7,370 nucleotides of DNA. Origin: Defluviitaleaceae bacterium (GTDB taxonomy: Bacteria > Bacillota > Clostridia > Lachnospirales > UBA5962). Of this stretch, positions 1-5,324 are shown piece after piece. Where the stretch lies: contig WQZK01000088.1 in assembly GCA_009780765.1 (NCBI GenBank), positions 1 through 7,370 on the forward strand, given 5' to 3'. Below the pieces are notes generated by a model. It saw only the letters and a program-made list of their open reading frames with translations, had not been told where the DNA came from and did no database searches. The position numbers and the translations under genes are program-made. Positions within the stretch are counted from its first letter, which is position 1. Each line of letters begins with the position of its first letter.

Positions 1-53
1 ATGCCTTCAATAACTATTAATCATTATTATTAATCATTGCCTACACCAACATT

Positions 54-105
54 CATTATGCTTTTTCTAAAACATCAAACATAGTACTTTTTCTAAAATA
101 CCAAA
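54..105. repeat. Imperfect 26-base tandem repeat, two copies
   Basis: Copy one spans 54-79 and copy two spans 80-105, directly adjacent. They share CTTTTTCTAAAA in the centre, a CAT start and a CAAA end. By eye 21 of 26 positions agree. In the leftward transcript each copy reads TTTTAGAAAAAG in its centre. No function is evident. Slippage duplication in AT-rich DNA is the simplest explanation. Confidence 0.6.
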
Positions 106-136
106 ATCAACGGTTGTGTTCTTCTTTCCTCATTAT

Positions 137-214
137 TCATTTCTCAATCTTCATCCAAAAATACGACTTTACTTCTTCTAAATAATCATAACTTAGTAAG
201 TCATATTTTTTCAT
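137..214 (-). CDS. Possible 25-residue small ORF or leader peptide
   Basis: The frame reads ATG (214-212) to TGA (139-137) and begins MKKYDLLSYDYLEE, ending in FWMKIEK. The predicted transcription start of the strong leftward promoter is near 230, so the leader would be only about 16 nt. That leader holds GGTGA just before the ATG, aligned as the right half of an extended Shine-Dalgarno. A small hairpin, GCTC-GTTGGT-GAGC (215-228), overlaps it. The stop overlaps a second ATG (ATGA) that opens 15 more codons. I recognise no family. It could be a genuine small protein, a leader peptide, a remnant of a broken gene, or chance: a frame this short is not significant alone. Only its position directly behind a strong promoter makes it worth listing. 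Confidence 0.25.
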   Translation of the reverse strand: MKKYDLLSYDYLEEVKSYFWMKIEK

Positions 215-236
215 TGCTCACCAACGAGCGAATTTA

Positions 237-294
237 ATAATAACACATCACAATCCTCTTGTCAACACCTTTTCCAAAAAAAAATATTTTTTTT
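237..294 (-). promoter_or_regulatory. Near-consensus sigma-A promoter with UP-like element, leftward
   Basis: On the minus strand the -35 is TTGACA (265-260), the spacer is exactly 17 bases, and the -10 is TATTAT (242-237) preceded by TGT, which makes an extended TGn -10. Upstream, an A8-TA-T9 tract (294-276) and then AAAA (273-270) occupy the places expected of distal and proximal UP subsites. The expected start of transcription is near 230. The promoter points away from cls, whose stop lies at 304, so it serves whatever lies to the left. This is the strongest promoter in the window by match to consensus. Confidence 0.75.
277..294. repeat. 18-base perfect A/T palindrome after cls
   Basis: The sequence is A8-TA-T8, a perfect palindrome lying 10 bases past the cls stop codon. 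It has no G or C, so it would be a poor intrinsic terminator for cls, although a U tract follows the second arm. It overlaps the UP-like tract of the leftward promoter. No other terminator for cls is visible, so cls transcripts may continue to the left. Confidence 0.4.
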
Positions 295-303
295 CTTGTT
301 TTT

Positions 304-1761
304 TTATAAAAGTGGCGAAATAAGCCTCGCAATAGCTTCTCTAATTCTGGCTCTGTTTCTGCGTTTTTTATAAAATTCCATATCAATAACCGTGCAATAT
401 TCTATGTCTTTTAAAAATTGTTGTTCAAGCTTAAAAGCCGTTTCTTTATCATAAATAAATGCGTTAGTTTCAAAATTAAGTTTAAATGAGCGAATATCCA
501 TGTTTGTTGTTCCAACTGTTGCCAAAAAACCATCGACTATTAAAATTTTGGAATGTACAAATCCATTTTCATACTGGTAGCATTTGACACCTGCATCTAA
601 AAGTTCAGACATATACGAAAGTGCTGCCCAGTAAACAAAAGGATGGTCTGGATTTGCTGGTATCATAATTCTAACATCTACGCCTGAAAGTGCTGCAATT
701 CTTAACATTTCTAAAAGAGCATCATCTGGCACAAAGTAAGGTGATTGAATATATATAGATTTTTCGGCCTTTGTTATCATCTTTAAAAAGCTTGAATGCA
801 CATTTGGTCTAGCTGTATCAGGCCCACTTGAAACAATTTGAATTTTAACTCCATCGTTTTTATCATATGTTTCAGGGTTTGACGGAAAATACTTGCGTTC
901 TAAAGGCACCGTTTCCTTAGAGCAATGGTTCCAGTCGGTAACAAACCTAAGATTAAGCTCGCATACGGCACTTCCTGTAATTCTTATGTGGCAGTCATGC
1001 CAGTTTCCAAATCGTTTAACTAAACCTAAATACTCATCTCCTATGTTAAAGCCACCAACATAGGCAATTTCTCCATCTATTACACAAATCTTTCTATGAT
1101 TTCTGTAGTTAATTCTTATAAAATAAGGTGGTAAAAATATACCAATTTTCCCGCCTGCATCTTCTAATGGTTTAAAAAGTTTCTTACTAGTGCGTGCACA
1201 GCCCATCCCATCAAACATAAATCTTACTTCAACGCCTTCTTTTGCTTTTTTTGTAAGGGCAGCCACAAGTTTTTTTGAAAGGTAGCCATTTTTAACTATA
1301 TAATATTGTAGATGAATAAATTTCTTAGCTTTTTCTATATCTTTAATTAGAGTATCGAATTTTTCATTACCGTCATAAAAAATATCAACTTCATTGTCAC
1401 TAGTCATTAGAGATTGGTTTAAAGAATAGTTTAAGTGAACCATGTTATTTATATGATTATTATCAAAAAAGCTAGGTCTTGTTTTTGCAATAGCTGTTTT
1501 TTCACTGTTTAAATTTTCTGCATAATCTGAGAAAAACTTTTCGTCTTGGCGTGCTTTCCTTGAAAAAACGCCATGCTTGCGACCTTCAAGCCCAATAAGA
1601 AGGTAAAGAAAAAATCCAATATACGGTATTAATAGAGCTATAATAATCCAAACCCATGTAACTGCTGGGTTCCGTCTTTCAAAAAGGAATATAAATACTG
1701 CAAAAATAATATTAAGTATGAACAAAACTTGCAAAAATATGGCAATTGCGTCTGAAAACAT
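304..1761 (-). CDS. cls: Cardiolipin synthase (phospholipase D superfamily)
   Basis: This membrane enzyme joins two phosphatidylglycerol molecules into cardiolipin and releases glycerol. With the start chosen here it has 485 residues, within the usual 480-510. Two N-terminal membrane segments (about 5-27 and 34-56) form the typical PLDNc_N hairpin. Two HKD catalytic motifs follow: H222-R-K224-(4)-D229, then GG, and H403-S-K405-(4)-D410, then G. The C-terminus RLISPLL is typical of Firmicute Cls. An in-frame ATG at 1788 gives nine extra residues, but GGAGGGG (1767-1773) sits 5 bases before the ATG at 1761. The TGTTATAAT -10 box (1796-1804) would also start the RNA almost on the 1788 codon. The gene is divergent from the small membrane protein at 1882. 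The family call is secure; the substrate is inferred from close family resemblance. Confidence 0.95.
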   Translation of the reverse strand: MFSDAIAIFLQVLFILNIIFAVFIFLFERRNPAVTWVWIIIALLIPYIGFFLYLLIGLEGRKHGVFSRKARQDEKFFSDYAENLNSEKTAIAKTRPSFFDNNHINNMVHLNYSLNQSLMTSDNEVDIFYDGNEKFDTLIKDIEKAKKFIHLQYYIVKNGYLSKKLVAALTKKAKEGVEVRFMFDGMGCARTSKKLFKPLEDAGGKIGIFLPPYFIRINYRNHRKICVIDGEIAYVGGFNIGDEYLGLVKRFGNWHDCHIRITGSAVCELNLRFVTDWNHCSKETVPLERKYFPSNPETYDKNDGVKIQIVSSGPDTARPNVHSSFLKMITKAEKSIYIQSPYFVPDDALLEMLRIAALSGVDVRIMIPANPDHPFVYWAALSYMSELLDAGVKCYQYENGFVHSKILIVDGFLATVGTTNMDIRSFKLNFETNAFIYDKETAFKLEQQFLKDIEYCTVIDMEFYKKRRNRARIREAIARLISPLL

Positions 1762-1795
1762 ACTTTCCCCTCCAATTTTCAATTTCATAAAACAT

Positions 1796-1824
1796 ATTAT
1801 AACATTTTTTTTAAGGCTTGACTA
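1796..1824 (-). promoter_or_regulatory. Promoter for cls (extended -10)
   Basis: The minus strand reads TGTTATAAT (1804-1796), a perfect TATAAT with a TGn extension. Seventeen bases upstream is TAGTCA (1824-1819), a weak -35 with four of six matches. The predicted RNA start near 1789 leaves a leader of about 28 nt before the ATG at 1761. The -35 overlaps that of the divergent promoter for the gene at 1882. Confidence 0.65.
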
Positions 1825-1846
1825 TAGTTTTTTTTTTATATACAAT
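1818..1846 (+). promoter_or_regulatory. Sigma-A promoter for the small membrane protein gene
   Basis: TTGACT (1818-1823), a 17-base spacer containing a T10 run, and TACAAT (1841-1846) form a clean housekeeping promoter. Each box matches consensus at five of six positions. The predicted start is near 1853, giving a leader of about 30 nt with AAGGAGA (1868-1874) placed 7 bases before the ATG at 1882. Confidence 0.8.
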
Positions 1847-1881
1847 ATATTAGTGTGAAAAAAAATTAAGGAGATGTTAAA

Positions 1882-2298
1882 ATGTTTGAAATTATAATAA
1901 CTGTTGGGATAATATTGGCTGTTATTGCTGGTATTTTATACTTTTTAAACCAATGGGCGAGCAAAAGAATGAGTGGTCAACAAAAAATGATTGAATCTTC
2001 TAGGCAAACCATTACCATATATGTTATTGACAAAAAGAGAGATAAAATACAAAATGCAAATTTTCCAAAATCTGTTGAAGAGCAAATGCCAAAACGTATG
2101 AAACTTATGAAGTTTCCGCTTGTTAAAGCAAAAATTGGCCCTCAAATTGTTACGCTTATATGCGATAAAAAAGTTTTTAATGCCTTACCTGTTAAGAAAA
2201 ATGTTAAAGTTGATGTTTCTGGCGGATATATAGTAGGAATGAAAGGCTTAAAATCCGAAAAAGAGATGAAAGAAGCGAAAAAAGAGAAGAAAAAATAA
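1882..2298 (+). CDS. Small membrane-anchored protein, conserved in Clostridia, unknown function
   Basis: The product has 138 residues. Residues about 4-23 (IIITVGIILAVIAGILYFL) form one hydrophobic segment, with no lipobox and no clear signal peptidase site. It is therefore probably an N-terminal anchor with the basic remainder inside the cell. The soluble part is a compact domain of about 80 residues with IYVIDKKRDKIQNANFPKSV, the run FPLVKAKIGPQI, and then ICDKKVFNALPVKK. The C-terminal 20 residues are almost all Lys and Glu, a charged tail. I recall similar uncharacterised proteins in Clostridia but cannot give a function. It has its own promoter, divergent from cls. No terminator follows, so transcripts may run into the permease gene 80 bases downstream. 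The start is fixed by the ribosome binding site at 1868-1874. Confidence 0.85.
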   Translation: MFEIIITVGIILAVIAGILYFLNQWASKRMSGQQKMIESSRQTITIYVIDKKRDKIQNANFPKSVEEQMPKRMKLMKFPLVKAKIGPQIVTLICDKKVFNALPVKKNVKVDVSGGYIVGMKGLKSEKEMKEAKKEKKK

Positions 2299-2316
2299 TA
2301 TATTTGACTGATTTTC

Positions 2317-2345
2317 TGTGGATATGTTGATAACCTTGTTGATAA
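2317..2345 (+). repeat. Three DnaA-box-like 9-mers
   Basis: TGTGGATAT (2317-2325), TGTTGATAA (2325-2333) and TGTTGATAA (2337-2345) each match TGTGGATAA, the complement of the DnaA box TTATCCACA, at eight of nine positions. The last two are exact repeats 12 bases apart, extending to GTTGATAAC. They lie between the small membrane protein and the permease. They may be DnaA sites, another regulator's sites, or part of the permease promoter. Confidence 0.35.
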
Positions 2346-2354
2346 CTTTATAAA
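2327..2354 (+). promoter_or_regulatory. Candidate promoter for the permease, with palindrome over the -10
   Basis: TTGATA (2327-2332), a 16-base spacer and TATAAA (2349-2354) resemble a sigma-A promoter, with five of six matches in each box. The -10 lies within a perfect 16-base palindrome at 2343-2358 (TAACTTTA and its complement), a plausible operator. The predicted start near 2361 would leave only about 18 nt before the start codon, with GGAGG (2367-2371) inside it. Confidence 0.4.
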
Positions 2355-2378
2355 GTTACAAAAGTTGGAGGTATAATT

Positions 2379-3332
2379 TTGTTAGATAATTTAGTATTTA
2401 GTTTAAACGCAATTGCACCCATATTTCTCTTAGTGCTTCTTGGGTATGCTATAAAAAGGCGTGGTCATTTAGATGAGTATACATATAAAAAAATAAACAC
2501 CATAGTATTTAAATTTGCAATGCCTGTAATGCTCTTTCGTGATGTTTTAGGTGCTAACCTAAGAGAAGCCATGGACTTAACCCTTATTGTTTATATGTTA
2601 GTAACAACATTTTTGGCGTTTTTTGGAGCTTGGATTTTTGCAATTTTAATTACAAAAGATAGGCGTAAAATTGGAGCATTTGTTCAAGGCTCTTTTAGAG
2701 GAAATTTCGTTTTTATTGGCCTACCTCTTATAAGAAATATTATGGGTGGAGAGCTTCCTGCCAGAGCACTAGTAGTTACGGCATTTATCGTACCAACGTA
2801 TAATATACTCTCTGTTGTAATTCTTACGATATATAGCGGTGAAAAGCAAAGCCTATTAAAAACAACCAAAGAAACTGTTTTAAATATTGTTAAAAACCCG
2901 CTTATTTGGGGTATTTTCTTAGGTGTTGGTGCTAATTTAATTAATTTAGAGCTGCCAATTGCAATTGCTCAAACTTTTGCACCTTTAAGTCAAATGGCTA
3001 TGCCCATAATGCTTTTATGTATCGGTGCAACACTAGATTTTACAAAGCTTAAATCAACTATCAAAAATGCACTTTTAGTATCTTTTTATAAACTTGTGCT
3101 TGTTCCTTTAGTATTTTTAAGCATTGCTATTTATATGGGTTTTCCAAGCGATTCCATTGTCGTTTTATATGTTATGTACGCAGCTCCAACAGCAATTGCA
3201 AGCTATACAATGGCTGCTATGATGAATTCAGACGAAGAACTTGCCTCAAACATAGTAGTTTTAACAAGTTTGCTCTCTGCTATAACATTTACAATCGGCA
3301 TTTATATTCTAAGAGTAATGGAAATAATATAA
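2379..3332 (+). CDS. AEC-family transporter (auxin efflux carrier-like permease)
   Basis: This is a membrane permease of the auxin efflux carrier family (Mem_trans), whose bacterial members export or exchange small organic acids and related anions. At 317 residues it has the usual length. About ten membrane segments are visible, near 11-25, 43-57, 66-92, 108-118, 132-152, 173-189, 206-218, 231-252, 258-280 and 290-311. Family signatures include QGSFRGNFVFIGLPL (103-117), NPLIWGIFLG (173-182), the SQMAMPIMLLCIGATL stretch (204-219) and AAPTAIASYTMA (268-279). The start is TTG at 2379, set by GGAGG (2367-2371) seven bases upstream. A TTG start can lower translation. The substrate cannot be told from sequence. 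It stands 80 bases after the small membrane protein and 69 bases before the acetyltransferase, with no clear terminator on either side. Confidence 0.9.
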   Translation: MLDNLVFSLNAIAPIFLLVLLGYAIKRRGHLDEYTYKKINTIVFKFAMPVMLFRDVLGANLREAMDLTLIVYMLVTTFLAFFGAWIFAILITKDRRKIGAFVQGSFRGNFVFIGLPLIRNIMGGELPARALVVTAFIVPTYNILSVVILTIYSGEKQSLLKTTKETVLNIVKNPLIWGIFLGVGANLINLELPIAIAQTFAPLSQMAMPIMLLCIGATLDFTKLKSTIKNALLVSFYKLVLVPLVFLSIAIYMGFPSDSIVVLYVMYAAPTAIASYTMAAMMNSDEELASNIVVLTSLLSAITFTIGIYILRVMEII

Positions 3333-3401
3333 AATATAGTGAATTAACTCAAAATTTATATTTTCTATTGTTTGGCTTATGAACGAAGGGAATAAATAAC
3401 C

Positions 3402-3827
3402 ATGAATACAATAAAAATTTACGATGCAATAAAAGAAGAGCAAGACTACATTGGTTCTTGCTTAACTCGCTTCAACAATTCAAAAGTGCCATTTAAGCAG
3501 AAACCATTGACAACATATATCAATAAATGCATAAAAGACGATAATGAAGTTATCGGAGGTATTTTGTCTGAAGTTTATTGCTGGAATATCTTGAGTATTG
3601 ATGTTTTATGGGTCAAAGATGAACATAGAAATAAAGGCTACGCTAAAGTTTTAGTTAATAGTGTAGAGAATGAGGCGAGAAAAATGGGATGTCGAATTTC
3701 TCATTTAGACACCTTCGACTTTCAAGCAAAGGAATTATATGAAAAACTTGGATATACAGTATTTGGAGTTTTGGAAGATTGTCCCGAGGGTCACAATCGC
3801 TATTATATGTCAAAGAAGCTATTGTAG
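3402..3827 (+). CDS. GNAT-family N-acetyltransferase
   Basis: This is a 141-residue single-domain acetyltransferase expected to move an acetyl group from acetyl-CoA to an unknown amine. The acetyl-CoA motif A follows strand four: IDVLWVKDEHRNKGYAKVLV (66-85), with the R76-N-K-G-Y-A81 version of the R/Q-x-x-G-x-G/A loop. The later signature YEKLGY (113-118) and the terminal strand RYYMSKKL (133-140) complete the fold. The N-terminus (KEEQDYIGSCLTRFNN) is typical of a small subgroup in Firmicutes. The ATG is preceded by GAAGGGA (3385-3391) at a rather long spacing of 10 bases. The substrate is unknown, and resistance should not be inferred from family membership alone. Confidence 0.88.
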   Translation: MNTIKIYDAIKEEQDYIGSCLTRFNNSKVPFKQKPLTTYINKCIKDDNEVIGGILSEVYCWNILSIDVLWVKDEHRNKGYAKVLVNSVENEARKMGCRISHLDTFDFQAKELYEKLGYTVFGVLEDCPEGHNRYYMSKKLL

Positions 3828-3895
3828 ATTCTAAATCAAACCGCATCAAACAGTGTAAACATTGGTATCACTTTTCCACCCTTTGCAGTGTACAT

Positions 3896-3921
3896 TGTAC
3901 AGTTTTTCTGTATGTTTTTTT
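3896..3921 (+). terminator. Weak intrinsic terminator after the acetyltransferase
   Basis: TACAG (3898-3902), a T5 loop and CTGTA (3908-3912) form a five-pair stem, extendable by two G-U pairs, followed by TG and T7 (3915-3921). The stem has little GC, so termination would be partial. The left arm overlaps another dyad, TGTAC-ATT-GTACA (3889-3901). Confidence 0.4.
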
Positions 3922-3931
3922 ACAAGTTTAA

Positions 3932-3975
3932 TTACTATAGTAACAAGTCCCTCTATTATGACATAGTATGTACTA
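3932..3975 (+). promoter_or_regulatory. Candidate sporulation-type promoter with dyads upstream of the Cys-rich gene
   Basis: AACA (3942-3945), a 17-base spacer counted from its AC, and CATAGTATG (3962-3970) resemble the mother-cell sigma-K pattern AC-N17-CATAnnnTA, with G in place of the final A. A competing sigma-A reading is TTACTA-N16-TATTAT (3932-3959), with a poor -35. Two dyads lie here: TTACTATAGTAA (3932-3943), perfect, and TAGTA-TG-TACTA (3964-3975). The predicted start is near 3977, at the foot of a leader hairpin. Confidence 0.35.
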
Positions 3976-3976
3976 A

Positions 3977-4002
3977 GACAAGGCTATTTAAAAGCCTTAG
4001 TC
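3977..4002 (+). promoter_or_regulatory. Leader hairpin just before the ribosome binding site
   Basis: GACAAGGCT (3977-3985) pairs with AGCCTTAGTC (3993-4002), with one bulged A at 3999 and a seven-base loop. No U tract follows, so it is not a terminator. AAGGGAGG (4007-4014) begins five bases later and stays unpaired. If the RNA starts near 3977 this is a 5'-terminal stem, a structure known to slow mRNA decay. Confidence 0.5.
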
Positions 4003-4022
4003 ATTAAAGGGAGGATATCACT

Positions 4023-4331
4023 ATGTCAAAAGTTTGCATGATTGAAAGTTTATGTAGACATATAGGTCAAACAGTTACTCTATTTACAGCAAGCGGCGGC
4101 TTATCAGGCGATGGCTTTACTGGCGTATTAGCTCATGTTGGCGACGATTGCATTAAATTAATTTGCTCAATCGGTATGGCACCTTCGTGCTGTGTTGGCT
4201 CAAGCTGTTTAGATCGCCCACGTGGCGAACGCGGATGCGGCAGACGCTTTAGCGGTGGAAATATTTTAGGTTCTGTTTGTGTAATTCCTATTTGTAAAAT
4301 TGTTAGCTTTACTCACAATTCTCTAGCTTAA
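4023..4331 (+). CDS. Small ten-cysteine protein, possibly spore-associated
   Basis: The product has 102 residues with cysteines at 5, 11, 43, 48, 56, 57, 62, 72, 86 and 91. It has no signal peptide or membrane segment. Residues about 13-50 read as alternating beta strands: HIGQTVTLFTASGG, then GDGFTGVLAHVGDDCIKLIC. This pattern suggests a small SH3/Sm-like barrel. A loop rich in Cys, Gly and Arg (53-79) follows, then a last strand (SVCVIPICKIVSF). Similar uncharacterised proteins with the SGG and GFTGVL signatures occur in Clostridia, as far as I recall. The Cys content, missing signal peptide and candidate sigma-K-like promoter suggest a cross-linked or metal-binding spore coat or cytosolic protein, which is inference only. 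The start is set by AAGGGAGG eight bases upstream. The middle of the gene is GC-rich for this window (36 of 60 bases at 4201-4260). Confidence 0.85.
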   Translation: MSKVCMIESLCRHIGQTVTLFTASGGLSGDGFTGVLAHVGDDCIKLICSIGMAPSCCVGSSCLDRPRGERGCGRRFSGGNILGSVCVIPICKIVSFTHNSLA

Positions 4332-4342
4332 TAAAGTATTTT

Positions 4343-4374
4343 AAAAGCATCCATTTTTTAAATGGGTGTTTTTT
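4343..4374 (+). terminator. Intrinsic terminator of the Cys-rich gene
   Basis: CATCCATTT (4348-4356), a TTT loop and AAATGGGTG (4360-4368) form a nine-pair stem with one G-U pair. T6 (4369-4374) and a further T6 follow. A-rich sequence before the stem lets the hairpin extend into the U tract. Confidence 0.85.
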
Positions 4375-4384
4375 ATGTTTTTTA

Positions 4385-4416
4385 AATAAAAAAGAGGCTA
4401 TTCATTAAGCCTCTTT
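4385..4416 (-). terminator. Intrinsic terminator of the AraC-type regulator gene
   Basis: On the minus strand AAAGAGGCT (4416-4408) pairs perfectly with AGCCTCTTT (4399-4391) around an eight-base loop, followed by TTTATTT. It starts 12 bases past the regulator's stop codon. It lies just beyond the terminator of the convergent gene, so the two transcripts are insulated from each other. Confidence 0.88.
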
Positions 4417-4428
4417 GCTGTTATCAGC

Positions 4429-5280
4429 TTATACTTTTTTTATAACAGGCATCCATACTTCATACTTCATGTTCAAAGGGTCATCATTCAAATAAACCTC
4501 AACATCAATCATAGCAGCCCATTCATAACCTGATGTTGGCTTCCATTCAGAATAAATGCGTTTGTGAAGTTCTCCAATACTTGAAGGATGCCCACTTCCT
4601 GAAAAAATTGCCCAAGTATGTTTAGGCACATTTACCTCAAACATACCATCTAGCACAGGTTTATCAGTTGAGGCACAAATATAATAATACCCGCCTTTAC
4701 CAGATTCATCTACAGTTGAAACAGCTAGTAAACCAAAAGGCTCACCGTTTATCATGCCGGCAATCTGTTTTGTTTGCCCTGAATTAATTGCTTGCTCCCA
4801 AAAAGGTGTTACTACTTTAAAGTTTTCTTCCATATCCCCACTAATATGAGTGCGAATACCTACTACTCTAAATCCTTCCTTTTCTACAATACGATAATCC
4901 ATTTCTGTTACTCCTTTAATAGTTATTTGGAAGCTAACAGGGGGAAATGCTTTAAGCACTGTATCTGGCTTTTGGGCTGTAGATGGCGATATGCCATGTA
5001 TAGCTTGAAAAGCCCTGTTAAACGCTGTAGGCGAGTCATAGCCATATCGTAAGGCAACATCGATAACCCTATCGCCAGCTTGTAAATCAAGAGCGGCTTG
5101 TGTAAGCCTTCTTCTACGCAGATATTCTGATAGCGGCACCCCAATGATATACGAAAACATTCTTTGGAAATGATATTGAGAACAACAAGCAATCTGTGCC
5201 GCCCTCTCAATAGAAATTTCTCCCTCAAGACTGTTCTCCATATATACTAGAGCATCGTTCATACGTTTAAGCCATTCCAT
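4429..5280 (-). CDS. AraC-family regulator with GyrI-like effector-binding domain
   Basis: The protein has 283 residues with the DNA-binding domain first. Two helix-turn-helix units lie at about 22-45 (ISIERAAQIACCSQYHFQRMF) and 71-95 (RVIDVALRYGYDSPTAFNRAF), ending in the usual GISPSTAQ. A GyrI-like ligand domain spans about 127-283 (MDYRIVEKEGFRVVGIRTHI onward), with a Glu in DVEVY near 261 where the family's ligand-pocket Glu is expected. The order is as in Rob-type proteins, which sense lipophilic cations or drugs; the ligand here is unknown. GTG at 5289 also opens the frame, but it sits inside the AGGAGGTG (5287-5294). That site is correctly spaced, eight bases, for the ATG at 5280. The gene follows ychF on the same strand after 114 bases and has its own terminator. 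Base composition differs from its neighbours: 29 of 60 G+C at 5041-5100 against 17 of 60 at 1381-1440 in cls. Confidence 0.92.
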   Translation of the reverse strand: MEWLKRMNDALVYMENSLEGEISIERAAQIACCSQYHFQRMFSYIIGVPLSEYLRRRRLTQAALDLQAGDRVIDVALRYGYDSPTAFNRAFQAIHGISPSTAQKPDTVLKAFPPVSFQITIKGVTEMDYRIVEKEGFRVVGIRTHISGDMEENFKVVTPFWEQAINSGQTKQIAGMINGEPFGLLAVSTVDESGKGGYYYICASTDKPVLDGMFEVNVPKHTWAIFSGSGHPSSIGELHKRIYSEWKPTSGYEWAAMIDVEVYLNDDPLNMKYEVWMPVIKKV

Positions 5281-5324
5281 TTGCTTCACCTCCTACAAAC
5301 AGGATAACGGATTTTGCGTAGCCC

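Larger units (their letters stand above)
1..236. other. Gene-poor AT-rich leader region at the left edge
   Basis: This stretch holds no recognisable protein or structural RNA. It lies downstream of a strong leftward promoter, so it is probably the 5' part of a transcript that continues beyond the window. It contains a possible 25-codon ORF on the minus strand (137-214), an imperfect 26-base tandem repeat (54-105) and a 10-base repeat ATTAATCATT at 16-25 and 29-38. A second short minus-strand frame starts at the stop of the 25-codon ORF through an ATGA overlap and ends after 15 codons. It could be the leader of a gene or of a stable RNA operon to the left. I see no boxA or 16S start that would favour the latter. 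Confidence 0.4.

Noticed and set aside
1762..1788. Upstream ATG for cls at 1788
   Set aside because: The ribosome binding site GGAGGGG lies inside this extension and serves the ATG at 1761, and the predicted RNA start nearly coincides with the 1788 codon.
1945..2145. Minus-strand frame opposite the small membrane protein
   Set aside because: The plus-strand gene has a promoter, ribosome binding site and coherent protein; the opposite frame has none.
2304..2332. TTGACT at 2304 as a -35 for the permease
   Set aside because: The hexamer 17 bases downstream (TTGATA) is not a credible -10.
3331..3364. AAAATATA...TATATTTT inverted repeat after the permease as a terminator
   Set aside because: It has no G or C, an 18-base loop, and overlaps the stop codon; too weak to call.
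4792..5228. Open frames in other frames of the AraC-type gene on both strands
   Set aside because: The AraC and GyrI domain match explains the whole stretch. These frames are shadows without start signals.
5281..5289. GTG start for the AraC-type gene at 5289
   Set aside because: The GTG is part of AGGAGGTG itself. The spacing is right only for the ATG at 5280.
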